From an uncultured bacterium (GTDB taxonomy: Bacteria; Cyanobacteriota; Vampirovibrionia; Gastranaerophilales; Gastranaerophilaceae): a DNA stretch of 9,720 nt. Made by a program: the position numbers and the translations under genes. The stretch is from positions 1-9,720 of the forward strand of contig USJT01000023.1 in NCBI GenBank assembly GCA_900555175.1. Reading direction: 5' to 3'. This document shows positions 1 through 5,983 of this stretch, piece by piece (position 1 is the first letter of the stretch; each line of letters begins with the position of its first letter). The notes below the pieces were generated by a model. That model saw only the letters and a list, made by a program, of their open reading frames with translations. It did not search any database and was not told where the DNA came from.

Positions 1-1
1 A

Positions 2-178
2 ACTTTTGTTGATCCTTATTCATTTGATTGGAATGGAAATTTTGATTCATTAAAAACTGATTCTTGGGGAGGTTGTAACACTTCTGCTGGGGCTGCAAAG
101 TATGCTTATTGTACAAAGTGGATTCAGTTAAATAATTGGAAAATCCCAAATGATTACCCGTGGAATGCTAAGGAATAA
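2..178 (+). CDS. C-terminal fragment of a secreted, possibly type IV pilin-like protein (partial, 5' end outside window)
   Basis: The frame is open from the left edge of the window to a TAA at 176-178 and gives 58 residues. The peptide is rich in Trp, Tyr, Asn, Gly and Ser, has two cysteines (in WGGCNTS and AYCTKW), and ends with WKIPNDYPWNAKE. This composition is typical of an exported or surface domain. The ending resembles the C-termini I remember from pilin/pseudopilin-like proteins of gut bacteria, but the diagnostic N-terminal prepilin helix lies outside the window, so the family is a guess. The two cysteines could form a disulfide. The last 11 bases overlap the 3' end of lpxK, which is read from the opposite strand. 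Coding status is supported by the open frame and plausible composition; function is uncertain. Confidence 0.55.
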   Translation, partial: TFVDPYSFDWNGNFDSLKTDSWGGCNTSAGAAKYAYCTKWIQLNNWKIPNDYPWNAKE

Positions 179-1181
179 CATTTAAAAGAGCTTCAACATC
201 TATGACGGTTTTTAATTTTAGAGCATAAATATCTGTGCGGTTGAAAGTTTGCATTTTTACCGCATCTTTTTCAGTGGTGACGATTAGCCCTTGTGGAATT
301 TCTTCTTCTTTATAAATATGGTGATCGTCAAATGTAAGTTTTTTATTTATTTGGTAATCAGTTAAAAATTTAAAAAACTGTTCAGGTTGTCCTATTGCGC
401 ACACTGCTGTAATTTCTTTCCCTTGTTCAAGATGTTCGCCTGTTTTAATATTGTAAATATAATCAGGCTCAGTGTAGCAAACTTGAGTTAGAATATGCAA
501 CTTTTTAGACATTATTTTGGCAAGTTTTTCTGCTCTTGTATGATTAGTATTTTTGCTCACAATTACAAGTTTGTTTATTCTGTTAAAACTTTCTGTTCCT
601 TCTCTTAAAGGTCCTGCAGGAAGGAGTTTTTCATTTCCAAACCCTTTTTCGCTATCCATTAGAACAATATCGAAATCTCTGTGCAATTTTCTGTGTTGAA
701 AACCGTCATCTAATATGATTTTTGTAACTCCAAATTTTTCAACGGCATATTTAGAAGCTTTGTATCTGTTTTTGCAAGTAATGACGATTGCTCCTTTTGT
801 ATTTTGAGCGAGCCAAAAAGGTTCATCTCCTGAGAGGTTTGCGTTATAATAAATTTTTTCTCCGTCAGAAATTACGTTGATATTTTTATTGGATAGTCTG
901 CCGCCTCGAGAAATTATTGCAACTTTATCTCCTTTATTGATAAAATATTTTGCAATTTCTGATACAACAGGAGTTTTTCCAACCCCTCCTGTTGTAATAT
1001 TGCCCACAGAAATTACATAAGCATCAACTTTTTTAGGCTGTAAAATATGCTTGTCGTAAAGCATATTTTTTAAGCTGCTTCCAAATCCGTAAAATATAGA
1101 AGCAAATTCCAGAATGTTTAAAAGAATACCTTTGTAATCTTTGTTATAATGAATTTTTGTAATTTCTGTTTTTAAGTTCAT
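168..1181 (-). CDS. lpxK: Tetraacyldisaccharide 4'-kinase LpxK
   Basis: LpxK phosphorylates the 4' position of the tetraacylated disaccharide to give lipid IVA, the sixth step of lipid A synthesis. It works at the cytoplasmic face of the inner membrane. The 337-residue length is normal for the family. A hydrophobic N-terminal stretch lies near residues 18-40. The Walker A motif GNITTGGVGKTP is at about 60-71, followed by SRGG (91-94), the catalytic-region motif DDGFQHRKLHRD (158-169), LLPAGPLRE (186-194), DDHHIY (285-290) and TTEKDAVK (302-309). All are family hallmarks. The start is ATG at 1181; the ribosome site is weak (AAAGATAA just upstream). It follows the helical MCE-tail reading frame by 19 bases, so it is probably the last gene of that transcript. 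Its presence implies a lipid A-containing outer membrane. Confidence 0.96.
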   Translation of the reverse strand: MNLKTEITKIHYNKDYKGILLNILEFASIFYGFGSSLKNMLYDKHILQPKKVDAYVISVGNITTGGVGKTPVVSEIAKYFINKGDKVAIISRGGRLSNKNINVISDGEKIYYNANLSGDEPFWLAQNTKGAIVITCKNRYKASKYAVEKFGVTKIILDDGFQHRKLHRDFDIVLMDSEKGFGNEKLLPAGPLREGTESFNRINKLVIVSKNTNHTRAEKLAKIMSKKLHILTQVCYTEPDYIYNIKTGEHLEQGKEITAVCAIGQPEQFFKFLTDYQINKKLTFDDHHIYKEEEIPQGLIVTTEKDAVKMQTFNRTDIYALKLKTVIDVEALLNVIP

Positions 1182-1200
1182 TTATCTTTGTTGAAATTAA

Positions 1201-1833
1201 TTAAAACATTAATCTCCAGAGTAAAAATCTTTTGTTTAGTTTTTCTGAGAATTTTCTCAAGTTGCTTGTTGTTACTCTTGTATCTTCTACAATTGATTGT
1301 AATTCAGATTTATTTTCAGGAGTTAATTTATTTACTGTATCAAGTGTTGTAGATATATCTACCATTGCTGTATTAACATTTGCAACAGCTCTGTTGATAT
1401 CTTTTTTCAGCTGATCATCTTTTGTCAATGAATTTACGTAACCGCTGATTTCATTAACATTGTGCATTGTAACTCTCAAATCGTCTGCCATTTGTTTTGC
1501 TTCTTGTTCATTCCCTATAATTTTGTTAAGGTTTTGAGACAATTTGTCAATAGAGTTTGCTGTTGACATTAATGTTGGCTTGAATTGAGGATCGCCGATT
1601 ATATTATTAATGTTAGAAGAAAGAATATTAAAGTCAGTTGTAGCTTTGTCCATCATAACCATTAATTGTCTTAAATCACTGCTTGAATCATCAATTAAGT
1701 TATTCAATTTTGTCATTGTTTGGCTTGTTTGACCTGTTAGAGAATTGATATTTTTAACTGACATTTTAAGTTCTGCAATAACTTGATCAGATAACAAATC
1801 ATTAATTTTCTTGTTTGTTTCGGTTAATGCCAA
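1201..1833 (-). CDS. Helical C-terminal part of an MCE/MlaD-family protein, in a shifted frame
   Basis: This 210-residue frame is almost entirely Asn-, Thr-, Ser- and Leu-rich helix with repeated heptad-like blocks (for example NNLIDDSSSDLRQL and SNINNIIGD). It ends in KLNKRFLLWRLMF, the kind of basic-hydrophobic ending seen on MCE-protein tails. It overlaps the 3' end of the MCE-domain gene by 10 bases. The only available start is a TTG at 1831-1833 with no convincing Shine-Dalgarno sequence, and a TGA lies about ten codons upstream in the same frame. It has no signal peptide or membrane anchor. An MCE tail must act in the periplasm, so it makes most sense as the continuation of the upstream gene, separated by one missing base. 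Separate translation by coupling to the overlapping stop is the alternative. lpxK follows 19 bases downstream. Confidence 0.72.
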   Translation of the reverse strand: MALTETNKKINDLLSDQVIAELKMSVKNINSLTGQTSQTMTKLNNLIDDSSSDLRQLMVMMDKATTDFNILSSNINNIIGDPQFKPTLMSTANSIDKLSQNLNKIIGNEQEAKQMADDLRVTMHNVNEISGYVNSLTKDDQLKKDINRAVANVNTAMVDISTTLDTVNKLTPENKSELQSIVEDTRVTTSNLRKFSEKLNKRFLLWRLMF

Positions 1834-2543
1834 TCCATAAAGTCCGCAATTCTCATCGGTTCAATAATTGTATAAGGTGAAGTTTGTTTTGGATAAGGAA
1901 GTGTTATATCATCTAATGTAGAGATTAGAAGTTTGTTTTCGCCGTTATCTTTAACAACTTTTCCCTTTAAAAATTCAGGCAATATAAGCCCTGGTAAGTT
2001 TATTACATAATCTATTTTATATGCGTAATTAGTTTTAATTCGGTCTTTTACCGTGTATGGAATGATATCTTTTGAAACGACTTCAATATCTTTGATTTTA
2101 CCAACGTCATAATATTTTTTGTCTAATTTCATTTCAACGGTATCATCTTTATAAAGAATATCTTTGTTTACCATTGGAATAAAAACAGTTCTTGTCTTAG
2201 GTGGGGTAATTTCTAAGAATAATTCCCCGATAAGCCCTGATTGTTGGATTGAAAACATTGAAGCTTTCGGAATTTCAACATTAGGTTCAGTGATAACAAA
2301 TTTTACTTTAACATAGCTGTCTTCACCATCTATAACAGGTACAACTTCTTCTACCTGACCGACTCTGAGTCCCATCATTTGGACACCTGCACCCGGACGC
2401 ATGCCGTTTACATCTTTAAACTTGATTTCAACTCTGTCTGCAGATGAAAAAGTTCTTCCCTTAACTTTGAATACAACACCGATTAAAAGCAATAATGCTA
2501 ACAGTGTTAAAAGCCCTACTTTAAAAGATGATGAAAATTTCAT
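1824..2543 (-). CDS. MCE/MlaD-family lipid-transport protein, N-terminal part
   Basis: MCE proteins are periplasm-facing, inner-membrane-anchored parts of lipid shuttles such as Mla. They bind lipid in hexameric rings. Residues 8-26 form an uncleaved-anchor-like helix (FKVGLLTLLALLLLIGVVF). The MCE domain follows at about 36-115, with VEIKFKDVNGMRPGAGVQ, the GLRVGQVEEV strand and SGLIGELFLEITPP. Residues 116-239 form a second beta-rich or linker region. The ATG at 2543 is preceded by AGGAAAGG at good spacing. The frame stops at a TAA (1824-1826) soon after MRIADFMDWH, and the expected helical tail continues at once in another frame. It lies 64 bases after the lytic transglycosylase. No ATPase or permease partner (MlaF/MlaE type) is in the window, so which transporter it serves is unknown. 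Confidence 0.9.
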   Translation of the reverse strand: MKFSSSFKVGLLTLLALLLLIGVVFKVKGRTFSSADRVEIKFKDVNGMRPGAGVQMMGLRVGQVEEVVPVIDGEDSYVKVKFVITEPNVEIPKASMFSIQQSGLIGELFLEITPPKTRTVFIPMVNKDILYKDDTVEMKLDKKYYDVGKIKDIEVVSKDIIPYTVKDRIKTNYAYKIDYVINLPGLILPEFLKGKVVKDNGENKLLISTLDDITLPYPKQTSPYTIIEPMRIADFMDWH

Positions 2544-2607
2544 TTGCTGCCTTTCCTAATCTTAAAAATATTGTAGCAAAAACAACAAATTAATGCAAAA
2601 TTGTTAA

Positions 2608-3321
2608 TTATAGATAGTTAGCGAGAATATTTCTTACGTAATTTTGAGTTTCTTTATATGGCGGAACTCCGTCATATTTATCAACTGCGCCCGGACCAGC
2701 GTTGTAAGCTGCAAGTGCTAATATTACGTTTCCGTTGTATCTGTTAAGCATGGATTTTAAATATTTTACTCCGCCTTCTACATTTTGAACTACATTGTAA
2801 GGATCTTTAACACCCAAATTCTTTGCTGTGGAAGGCATTAATTGCATTAATCCCATTGCTCCTGATTTTGATTTTGCTTTAGGATTAAAGCCTGATTCTT
2901 GTTTTATTAGAGCTTGAACCAGTTTTTCATCTACACCATGTTTATCTGCAATTTGATTTATTACATTCAAAATTTGAGATTTAGTGGCATTTTTATTGTT
3001 TGCTTGAATTGCGTTAGCTTCTTGAATGGCTTTTGAAAAGCTTGTTTGAGGAAGTTCTTTTACAATGTCGGCATTAACATTTTTTAAATGCGGATCTAAA
3101 AGCAATGTTCCGAAATTTGAGCTTGCAGAAGATTGCAATATTCTCTCAAATGATGAAGCATTATTAACCTTTTTTGAATTGGGATAAATTGCATCAAGCG
3201 GATTTTGTGGTTCTTGCGGAGCGTTAAGGCTGTTTAATTTGTTTGTAATTTGCGTATAACGCTGAATTGCTTGTGATTGTCCGCCTGTATTTAATAAATT
3301 TTGTATAAATTGTGAGAACAT
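2608..3321 (-). CDS. Soluble lytic transglycosylase (SLT domain) without a Sec signal peptide
   Basis: SLT enzymes cleave the MurNAc-GlcNAc bond of peptidoglycan and leave a 1,6-anhydro end. The catalytic domain fills residues 120-237: the catalytic Glu is E142 in IKQESGFNPKA, followed by GLMQLMPSTA (157-166), the AAYNAGPGAVDKY block (204-216) and PYKETQNYV (221-229). Residues 1-115 are polar, Asn/Gln/Ser-rich and probably flexible, with an SSFERIL segment near 56-62. The N-terminus MFSQFIQNLL is not a Sec or lipoprotein signal, which is odd for a wall enzyme. Export may use another route, such as an appendage apparatus, or the enzyme may be released in another way. The ATG at 3321 has an upstream AAAGGGTAG ribosome site. 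queA lies 121 bases upstream and the MCE gene 64 bases downstream. Confidence 0.92.
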   Translation of the reverse strand: MFSQFIQNLLNTGGQSQAIQRYTQITNKLNSLNAPQEPQNPLDAIYPNSKKVNNASSFERILQSSASSNFGTLLLDPHLKNVNADIVKELPQTSFSKAIQEANAIQANNKNATKSQILNVINQIADKHGVDEKLVQALIKQESGFNPKAKSKSGAMGLMQLMPSTAKNLGVKDPYNVVQNVEGGVKYLKSMLNRYNGNVILALAAYNAGPGAVDKYDGVPPYKETQNYVRNILANYL

Positions 3322-3350
3322 AACTTTCTACCCTTTAGATAAAACCTTCC

Positions 3351-3377
3351 TCCAATTATATTCTATATAGAATTGGA
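3351..3377. repeat. Inverted repeat with a nested palindrome, overlapping the SLT promoter candidate
   Basis: The outer arms TCCAATT (3351-3357) and AATTGGA (3371-3377) are perfect inverted copies. Nested inside is a perfect 14-base palindrome, ATTCTATATAGAAT (3360-3373). The palindrome abuts the minus-strand TATAAT, the usual place for a repressor operator. The run of six T after the right arm would suit a plus-strand terminator, but no plus-strand gene leads into it. Operator function is an inference. Confidence 0.45.
3355..3360 (-). promoter_or_regulatory. Candidate -10 box (TATAAT) for the SLT gene
   Basis: Read on the minus strand, a perfect TATAAT lies about 33 bases before the SLT ATG, inside the 121-base gap after queA. 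No good -35 hexamer sits at 17 bases; that position is A-rich. A palindrome (listed separately) fills the spacer. The promoter assignment is tentative, and the gene may also be read from yidC-queA. Confidence 0.35.
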
Positions 3378-3442
3378 TTTTTTCGTATCCTCTATTTGAA
3401 TTAATGATTTTTTTATAAAAGGCAAATTATGAATAGTTTATT

Positions 3443-4516
3443 TTAACATATATACATGCAATCGCCGTAAGAGAAAAAGCGGTATTTGTTTTCTATTGCT
3501 TCTTTATAGGCTTCAAATATAAAATCTTTTCCTGCTAATGCACTTACAAGCATTAATAGTGTTGATTTAGGCAGGTGAAAATTTGTTATAAGATTATCAA
3601 TTACTTTGAATTCATAAGGCGGGTAAATAAATAGTTCCGAATGGTCATGGCATGCTTTTATGCAACCGTATTTTTGAAAAGCTGTTTCAAGAGTTCTTAC
3701 TGTTGTTGTTCCGACTGCTACTATTTTTTTACCTTCTGATTTTGCTTTGTTTATCTGTTCTGCAGCTTTTTGGGAAATCTCAAATGTTTCTGAGTGCATT
3801 TTGTGATTTTCAACATTTTCGCATTGAACAGGTCTAAATGTCCCAAGCCCTACATTTAATGTTACGTAAGCTAATTCAACACCTTTGTCCTGAAGTTTTT
3901 GCAATATTTCTTTTGTAAAATGTAATCCGGCAGTTGGTGCAGCAACGGAACCTTCATCTTTTGCATATACAGTTTGATATCTTTCAAAATCAAGTTTTTT
4001 TAAATCTTCGTTCGGAATTTTCCTTTCAATATATGGAGGTAACGGGATTTGACCGTTTCTGTGTAAAATATCAAGAACGTTATTTCCCTCATATATTAAT
4101 TCAACAAGCCATTCCCCGTTATCTTCCAGACGTTTAATCGCTTTTACCGATAATTCATCACTGATTTTTATAATTGTATCAGGTTTAACTCTTTTTGAAG
4201 GCTTTATCAAAACATCCCACAAGTGTTGTTTTTCTTGTGAACTTTCAATGTTGCTTTCAGATTGTTTTAATAAAAATACTTCAATTTTAGCTCCCGTATC
4301 TTTATGACCGATTAATCTGGCCGGAAGAACTTTTGTATTATTCATTACAAGCAGAGTATTGTCGTCAAGCAAATCTACAATATCATAAAAATGCTTATGA
4401 GAAATGGTTCTATCCTTTCGGTTAAGAACCATCATTCTCGAATTTTCTCTTTTATCTGCGGGCATTTGCGCAATTAATTCTTCAGGTAAATTGTAATCAT
4501 AGTCTGAAAGTAACAT
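3443..4516 (-). CDS. queA: S-adenosylmethionine:tRNA ribosyltransferase-isomerase QueA
   Basis: QueA transfers and isomerises the ribosyl part of S-adenosylmethionine onto preQ1 at the wobble position of tRNAs with GUN anticodons. The product is epoxyqueuosine. The 357 residues match the family length of about 350. Signatures in order: the N-terminal YDYNLPEELIAQMP (6-19), LPARLIGHKDTGAKIE (64-79), QIPLPPYIERK (156-166), DEGSVAAPTAGLHFT (187-201), NVGLGTFRPV (221-230), GTTTVRTLETAF (269-280), LITNFHLPKSTLLMLVSALA (309-328) and YRFFSYGDCMYI (345-356). The start is ATG at 4514-4516 with only a weak GAAAGAT upstream and an A10 run before that. It lies 72 bases after yidC, probably in the same transcript. 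No other queuosine gene is in the window. Confidence 0.97.
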   Translation of the reverse strand: MLLSDYDYNLPEELIAQMPADKRENSRMMVLNRKDRTISHKHFYDIVDLLDDNTLLVMNNTKVLPARLIGHKDTGAKIEVFLLKQSESNIESSQEKQHLWDVLIKPSKRVKPDTIIKISDELSVKAIKRLEDNGEWLVELIYEGNNVLDILHRNGQIPLPPYIERKIPNEDLKKLDFERYQTVYAKDEGSVAAPTAGLHFTKEILQKLQDKGVELAYVTLNVGLGTFRPVQCENVENHKMHSETFEISQKAAEQINKAKSEGKKIVAVGTTTVRTLETAFQKYGCIKACHDHSELFIYPPYEFKVIDNLITNFHLPKSTLLMLVSALAGKDFIFEAYKEAIENKYRFFSYGDCMYIC

Positions 4517-4540
4517 GTTTATCTTTCTTTTTTTTTTGTT

Positions 4541-4561
4541 ATTCCGAACTCGTTTCGGAAT
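4541..4561. repeat. Perfect 8-bp hairpin between yidC and queA
   Basis: The arms ATTCCGAA (4541-4548) and TTCGGAAT (4554-4561) are perfect inverted copies around a 5-base loop. In the yidC-queA direction the hairpin is followed by A-rich sequence (A10 at 4537-4528), not a U-tract, so it does not look like a terminator for that transcript. It may instead be a processing or stabilising element in the leader of queA. Confidence 0.6.
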
Positions 4562-4588
4562 TTATTTTATATACTGTTTAGTTAGGTT

Positions 4589-5677
4589 TTATTCCTTTGG
4601 CTCAATTTTTTTTGCGCCTGCAATATCAGAATCAGTTACGATGTTTTTTGTACGTTCTTGTTCCATATCAAGTTGTTTATTAACGATAACTGTTTGCAGA
4701 ATTTGGATAATATTACTTGTTACAAGGTATAACAAAACGCCTGCAGGAATTGGAATTATAACAAATGTACCGATAATCATAATAGGCATGAATGTTCCCA
4801 TTGATTTTTGGATAGCTTCCTGAGTCGGATCAACAGCTCCGTCTTTTGGTTTGTTTGTTGCCATCATAACTTTTTGTGATGCAAACATTGTAATCGCAAA
4901 TAATGCGATTAATACAAATACATCCCAGTGGAAAGATCTTGATGCAACAATTGTTGGTACAGATGCTGCAAGTACGCTGCCTTCTTTTTTGAATGTTATA
5001 TTTTCAATTTCTTTGTTAGACATATCTGTAACAGCAATTTCTGCTTTTTCAATTTGGTCAAGTTGGGCAAATTTCAAATTCAAGTGGTCTAAATCAATTT
5101 TGAAATCGATGTTTTCACCAGGTTTGAATTCTCCTTGGATTTCAATAGCTTTATTCGGATCTTTAATTTTAACATTTTCTAAAGTTTCACCAGGTAAGTA
5201 AACTTTTGCAGTTTTTCCTAAAGTAAACGTATCTCCTTTAGAAACTCCGAATGTACCGTCATAAGAACGGCCTGCGGTTGCTCTTAGAGTTGTATCAAGT
5301 CTGCTTAAAAATCCTAAAGAAGTATCACCTGCGATTTGAATAAATTGCGGGCTCATTAAAGCTGAATATAAAAGAATGAAAATAGGTAATTGAATTAGCA
5401 ATGGCAAACATCCGCCCATTGGGTTGAACTTATGTTCTTTGTAAAATTCCATAAGCTTTTGTTGCATTTTTTGCGGATCGCTTTTGTATCTGTCTTGAAT
5501 AGCCTTAATTTTAGGCTGTAAGTTTTGCATCATTTTCATAGAACGTTGTTGAGAAACATTCAATGGCCACATAGCAAGTCTGATAACAACAGTTAATAAT
5601 ATAATTGCAAGTCCGTAATTTCCTACAAGTGAAGCTAATGCTTTTAATGCTTCAATAGTTAAAGTTGTAAAATCCAA
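4589..5677 (-). CDS. yidC: Membrane protein insertase YidC/Oxa1 with a large extracytoplasmic insertion
   Basis: YidC inserts proteins into the inner membrane, alone or with SecYEG. The first core helix, at about residues 20-38, carries the conserved hydrophilic-groove arginine (R33 in LTVVIRLAMWPL). A cytoplasmic hairpin of charged helices follows at 42-84, then NPMGGCLPLLIQLPIFILLY (85-104), a helix at 252-268 (DVFVLIALFAITMFASQKV), and the last segments near 295-332 with PIPAGVLLYL and NIIQILQT. Residues 118-248 between core helices 2 and 3 form a polar, beta-like insertion. This recalls cyanobacterial YidC and differs from the E. coli layout, where the large domain is N-terminal. The start is TTG at 5675-5677, after GAGGATTAGGG; an in-frame TGA (5690-5692) lies 12 bases before it and excludes a longer protein. 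queA follows. Confidence 0.95.
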   Translation of the reverse strand: MDFTTLTIEALKALASLVGNYGLAIILLTVVIRLAMWPLNVSQQRSMKMMQNLQPKIKAIQDRYKSDPQKMQQKLMEFYKEHKFNPMGGCLPLLIQLPIFILLYSALMSPQFIQIAGDTSLGFLSRLDTTLRATAGRSYDGTFGVSKGDTFTLGKTAKVYLPGETLENVKIKDPNKAIEIQGEFKPGENIDFKIDLDHLNLKFAQLDQIEKAEIAVTDMSNKEIENITFKKEGSVLAASVPTIVASRSFHWDVFVLIALFAITMFASQKVMMATNKPKDGAVDPTQEAIQKSMGTFMPIMIIGTFVIIPIPAGVLLYLVTSNIIQILQTVIVNKQLDMEQERTKNIVTDSDIAGAKKIEPKE

Positions 5678-5725
5678 TTTCCCTAATCCTCATTTAATAG
5701 TGTAAAATCTCTTCTCCAGAAGTTT

Positions 5726-5731
5726 ATTATA
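5726..5731 (-). promoter_or_regulatory. Candidate -10 box (TATAAT) for yidC
   Basis: A perfect minus-strand TATAAT lies about 48 bases before the yidC start and downstream of the tRNA terminator, so yidC needs a promoter here. The best -35 at 16 bases spacing is only TTTGTT (5748-5753). Two overlapping TTGACT copies nearby (5739-5749) are too close to act as its -35. Confidence 0.4.
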
Positions 5732-5764
5732 AAAGTAGAGTCAAGTCAACAAATTGTAAATAAC

Positions 5765-5796
5765 AAAAAAAGATTGACAAAAATGTCAATCTTTTT
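5765..5796 (-). terminator. Rho-independent terminator after tRNA-Pro
   Basis: The perfect stem AAAAAGATTGACA / TGTCAATCTTTTT (5767-5779 with 5784-5796) has a 4-base A loop. On the minus strand it sits 5 bases past the CCA end of the tRNA, and its descending arm ends in a run of seven T. The symmetric A and T runs would let it work in both directions. It separates the tRNA unit from the yidC promoter. Confidence 0.85.
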
Positions 5797-5801
5797 CTAA
5801 A

Positions 5802-5878
5802 TGGTCGGGATGACACGATTTGAACGTGCGACCCCCTCGTCCCAAGCGAGGTGCGCTACCAAGCTGCGCCACATCCCG
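5802..5878 (-). tRNA. tRNA-Pro (anticodon UGG)
   Basis: The 77 bases fold as a complete cloverleaf on the minus strand. The acceptor stem is CGGGATG/CATCCCG with the C1-G72 pair and A73 expected of bacterial tRNA-Pro. The D-stem is GCGC/GCGC, and the anticodon stem CCTCG/CGAGG has the loop CTTGGGA. The variable loop is GGGTC, and the T-arm is GCACG-TTCAAAT-CGTGT. The 3' CCA is encoded. Anticodon TGG reads CCN proline codons, chiefly CCA and CCG. A promoter lies about 56 bases upstream and a terminator follows directly. Confidence 0.98.
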
Positions 5879-5894
5879 ATGGTTTTCGGCTAAT

Positions 5895-5932
5895 CAAATG
5901 TTTAACACATTTGAGGGACTGTTCTTCAACAG
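5895..5932 (-). other. Two small hairpins in the 5' leader of the tRNA-Pro transcript
   Basis: Between the predicted transcription start (about 5934) and the mature tRNA 5' end lie two perfect inverted repeats. The first in transcript order has arms at 5928-5932 and 5919-5923 (CTGTT/AACAG, 4-base loop). The second has arms at 5907-5913 and 5895-5901 (CAAATGT/ACATTTG, 5-base loop). The leader is removed by RNase P. Whether the hairpins guide processing is unknown. Confidence 0.5.
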
Positions 5933-5940
5933 CAAGTTTT

Positions 5941-5969
5941 ATATTAGAATAAACATGTTTTTACGTCAA
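5941..5969 (-). promoter_or_regulatory. Sigma70-type promoter for tRNA-Pro
   Basis: On the minus strand TTGACG (5964-5969) and TAATAT (5941-5946) are separated by exactly 17 bases. This is the best promoter match in the window. It starts just after the metalloprotease-like gene and points at the tRNA, with the transcript start predicted near 5934. Confidence 0.75.
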
Positions 5970-5983
5970 GTGCTTTTTTATTA

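Noticed and set aside
1824..1866. Programmed -1 ribosomal frameshift joining the MCE domain to its tail
   Set aside because: The shift direction fits, but the short shared window contains no X-XXY-YYZ heptamer, no long A or T run and no clear stimulatory hairpin. A lost base is simpler.
2581..2607. Terminator after the SLT gene (AACAA ... TTGTT)
   Set aside because: Only five AT-dominated base pairs with a loop of about 15 bases and no T-tract; too weak to support.
4541..4561. Terminator between yidC and queA
   Set aside because: On the transcribed minus strand the hairpin is followed by A10, not T. On the plus strand there is no gene to terminate.
4515..5201. Plus-strand reading frames opposite yidC and queA (for example 4515-4823 and 4851-5201)
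   Set aside because: They lie antisense to strongly recognised genes, show no family motifs and have no ribosome sites.
5652..5693. Short reading frame starting at an ATG upstream of, and overlapping, the yidC start
   Set aside because: It would encode only 13 residues, has no ribosome site of its own, and the GAGGATTAGGG inside it serves the yidC TTG.
5739..5749. Overlapping TTGACT copies as the -35 of the yidC promoter
   Set aside because: They lie only 12 bases or fewer from the TATAAT, too close for a sigma70 promoter.
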